Below, piece after piece: positions 63,441 to 64,000 of a stretch of DNA of 64,000 bases (the stretch's first letter is position 1; each line of letters starts with the position of its first letter). A program made the translations under genes and the position numbers. The DNA is taken from contig CM017567.1 of the NCBI GenBank assembly GCA_007844125.1, forward strand, positions 13,607,242 to 13,671,241. The letters run 5' to 3'. Under the pieces are notes generated by a model. That model saw only the letters and a list, made by a program, of their open reading frames with translations, had not been told where the DNA came from and did not search any database. The DNA is from Sinonovacula constricta. Taxonomy: Eukaryota; Mollusca; Bivalvia; Cardiida; Solecurtidae.

Positions 63441-63720
63441 GTGGAAGCTTCACGGAAGCAAGGTAGCAGTGTGGACTCGGCTGTCATGACAACAACACGG
63501 ATTGTAACTGCGTGTCGCCGGCGGACAAGATGCCGTCAGGTCATGTTTGTTGGGTCATTGGTGTTTTATTTTGGGTCAGTCATAGCTACATTGGCCATCA
63601 AATCTCGCCACATCCCGCAACATGACTGGGATGTTAGGCACAAGGACAGTAGTTTCTTTACTTCCTGGAAATCTGATATTCAGCGAGTGCGGCGGGATGT
63701 AAACAATAATTCTTTTCAAG
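63441..63720 (+). CDS. First coding exon of a type II membrane protein, continues beyond the window
   Basis: The ATG at 63441, or the in-frame ATG at 63486 (MTTTRIVTACRRRTRC), opens a short basic cytoplasmic segment. One hydrophobic span follows (VMFVGSLVFYFGSVIATLAI) and then a polar lumenal stem (HDWDVRHKDSSFF). It ends at a consensus donor (caag|gtaagc, 63721) in phase 1. Basic tail, one TM and stem is the layout of Golgi glycosyltransferases and sulfotransferases, but no catalytic domain is in view, so the family is a guess. The second Met gives the more typical cytoplasmic tail length. Confidence 0.55.
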
Positions 63721-64000
63721 GTAAGCAAATTGTTTTGACCCCAACGCAGCAAAAACAAACGCAAATAAATTAAGAAATAAACACAAAAACCCAAGCTTTA
63801 ACGAAAAACCACACGAACAACAACAAATACACATTGTTTACAATCTAACTTGTTTACATCGACATTAGTTTTATATTTATCATCCTCATTCTTAATAAAT
63901 GTACCAGATTCCTAATCGACTTTATTTCATCTTAATTAAAATTTAAGAATCTTCTTTCTGCGTTAAACCTTTAACTAGACCTTTTTGTTTGTTTGTTTAT

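Overview
The window looks like nuclear DNA of a bivalve mollusc, probably a heterodont clam or mussel. Genes are split into short exons by long AT-rich introns. Satellites and minisatellites are abundant. Dispersed repeats include a tRNA-derived SINE whose tail (aattgtgtcggtgcgat) is, from memory, typical of bivalves. Reverse transcriptase fragments of several classes are present. I cannot name the species. No bacterial operons, CRISPR arrays or rRNA genes are visible.

Layout. (1) 1-6160: two decayed genes in tail-to-tail orientation. One is a DUF6589-type protein with a C2H2 finger (+ strand, 1-3197). The other is a RecQ-like helicase (- strand, 6160-3568). Both carry disabling changes. (2) 6358-19664: the 3' half of a golgin-245/GOLGA4-like gene (+). 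Its first visible exon candidates are four tandem 35-nt micro-exon copies. It has a coiled-coil region, a GRIP domain and two candidate terminal exons. Its 5' half must lie left of the window, so the DUF6589/RecQ pair appears to sit inside one of its introns. (3) 20999-22948: a 30-bp satellite followed by a 22-bp array. (4) 23000-34300: mostly gene-free, with dispersed repeats. (5) 34338-43955 (-): a complete seven-exon gene, assembled here from exons of 60-173 nt. It encodes a 255-residue type I membrane protein with a mannose-6-phosphate-receptor-homology (MRH/ATG27-like) lumenal domain. Its introns hold a 55-bp satellite and an inverted reverse transcriptase fragment. (6) 45200-50330: a SINE, a Penelope-type-like reverse transcriptase fragment and a LINE with endonuclease and reverse transcriptase remains. 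(7) 53666-55437: a 62-bp satellite. (8) 57540-59850: a Ty3/gypsy fragment, a 65-bp array, a LINE 3' end and a direct repeat pair. (9) 62860-63720: a large trinucleotide microsatellite, then the first coding exon of a type II membrane protein that continues past the right edge.

The two intact host genes both belong to post-Golgi traffic by family: a trans-Golgi tether and an MRH sorting-receptor-like protein. Nothing in the sequence links them beyond proximity. The most unusual items are the DUF6589 + RecQ pair as a possible mobile module, the tandem micro-exon cluster at 6358-6568, and the nested repeat structures.
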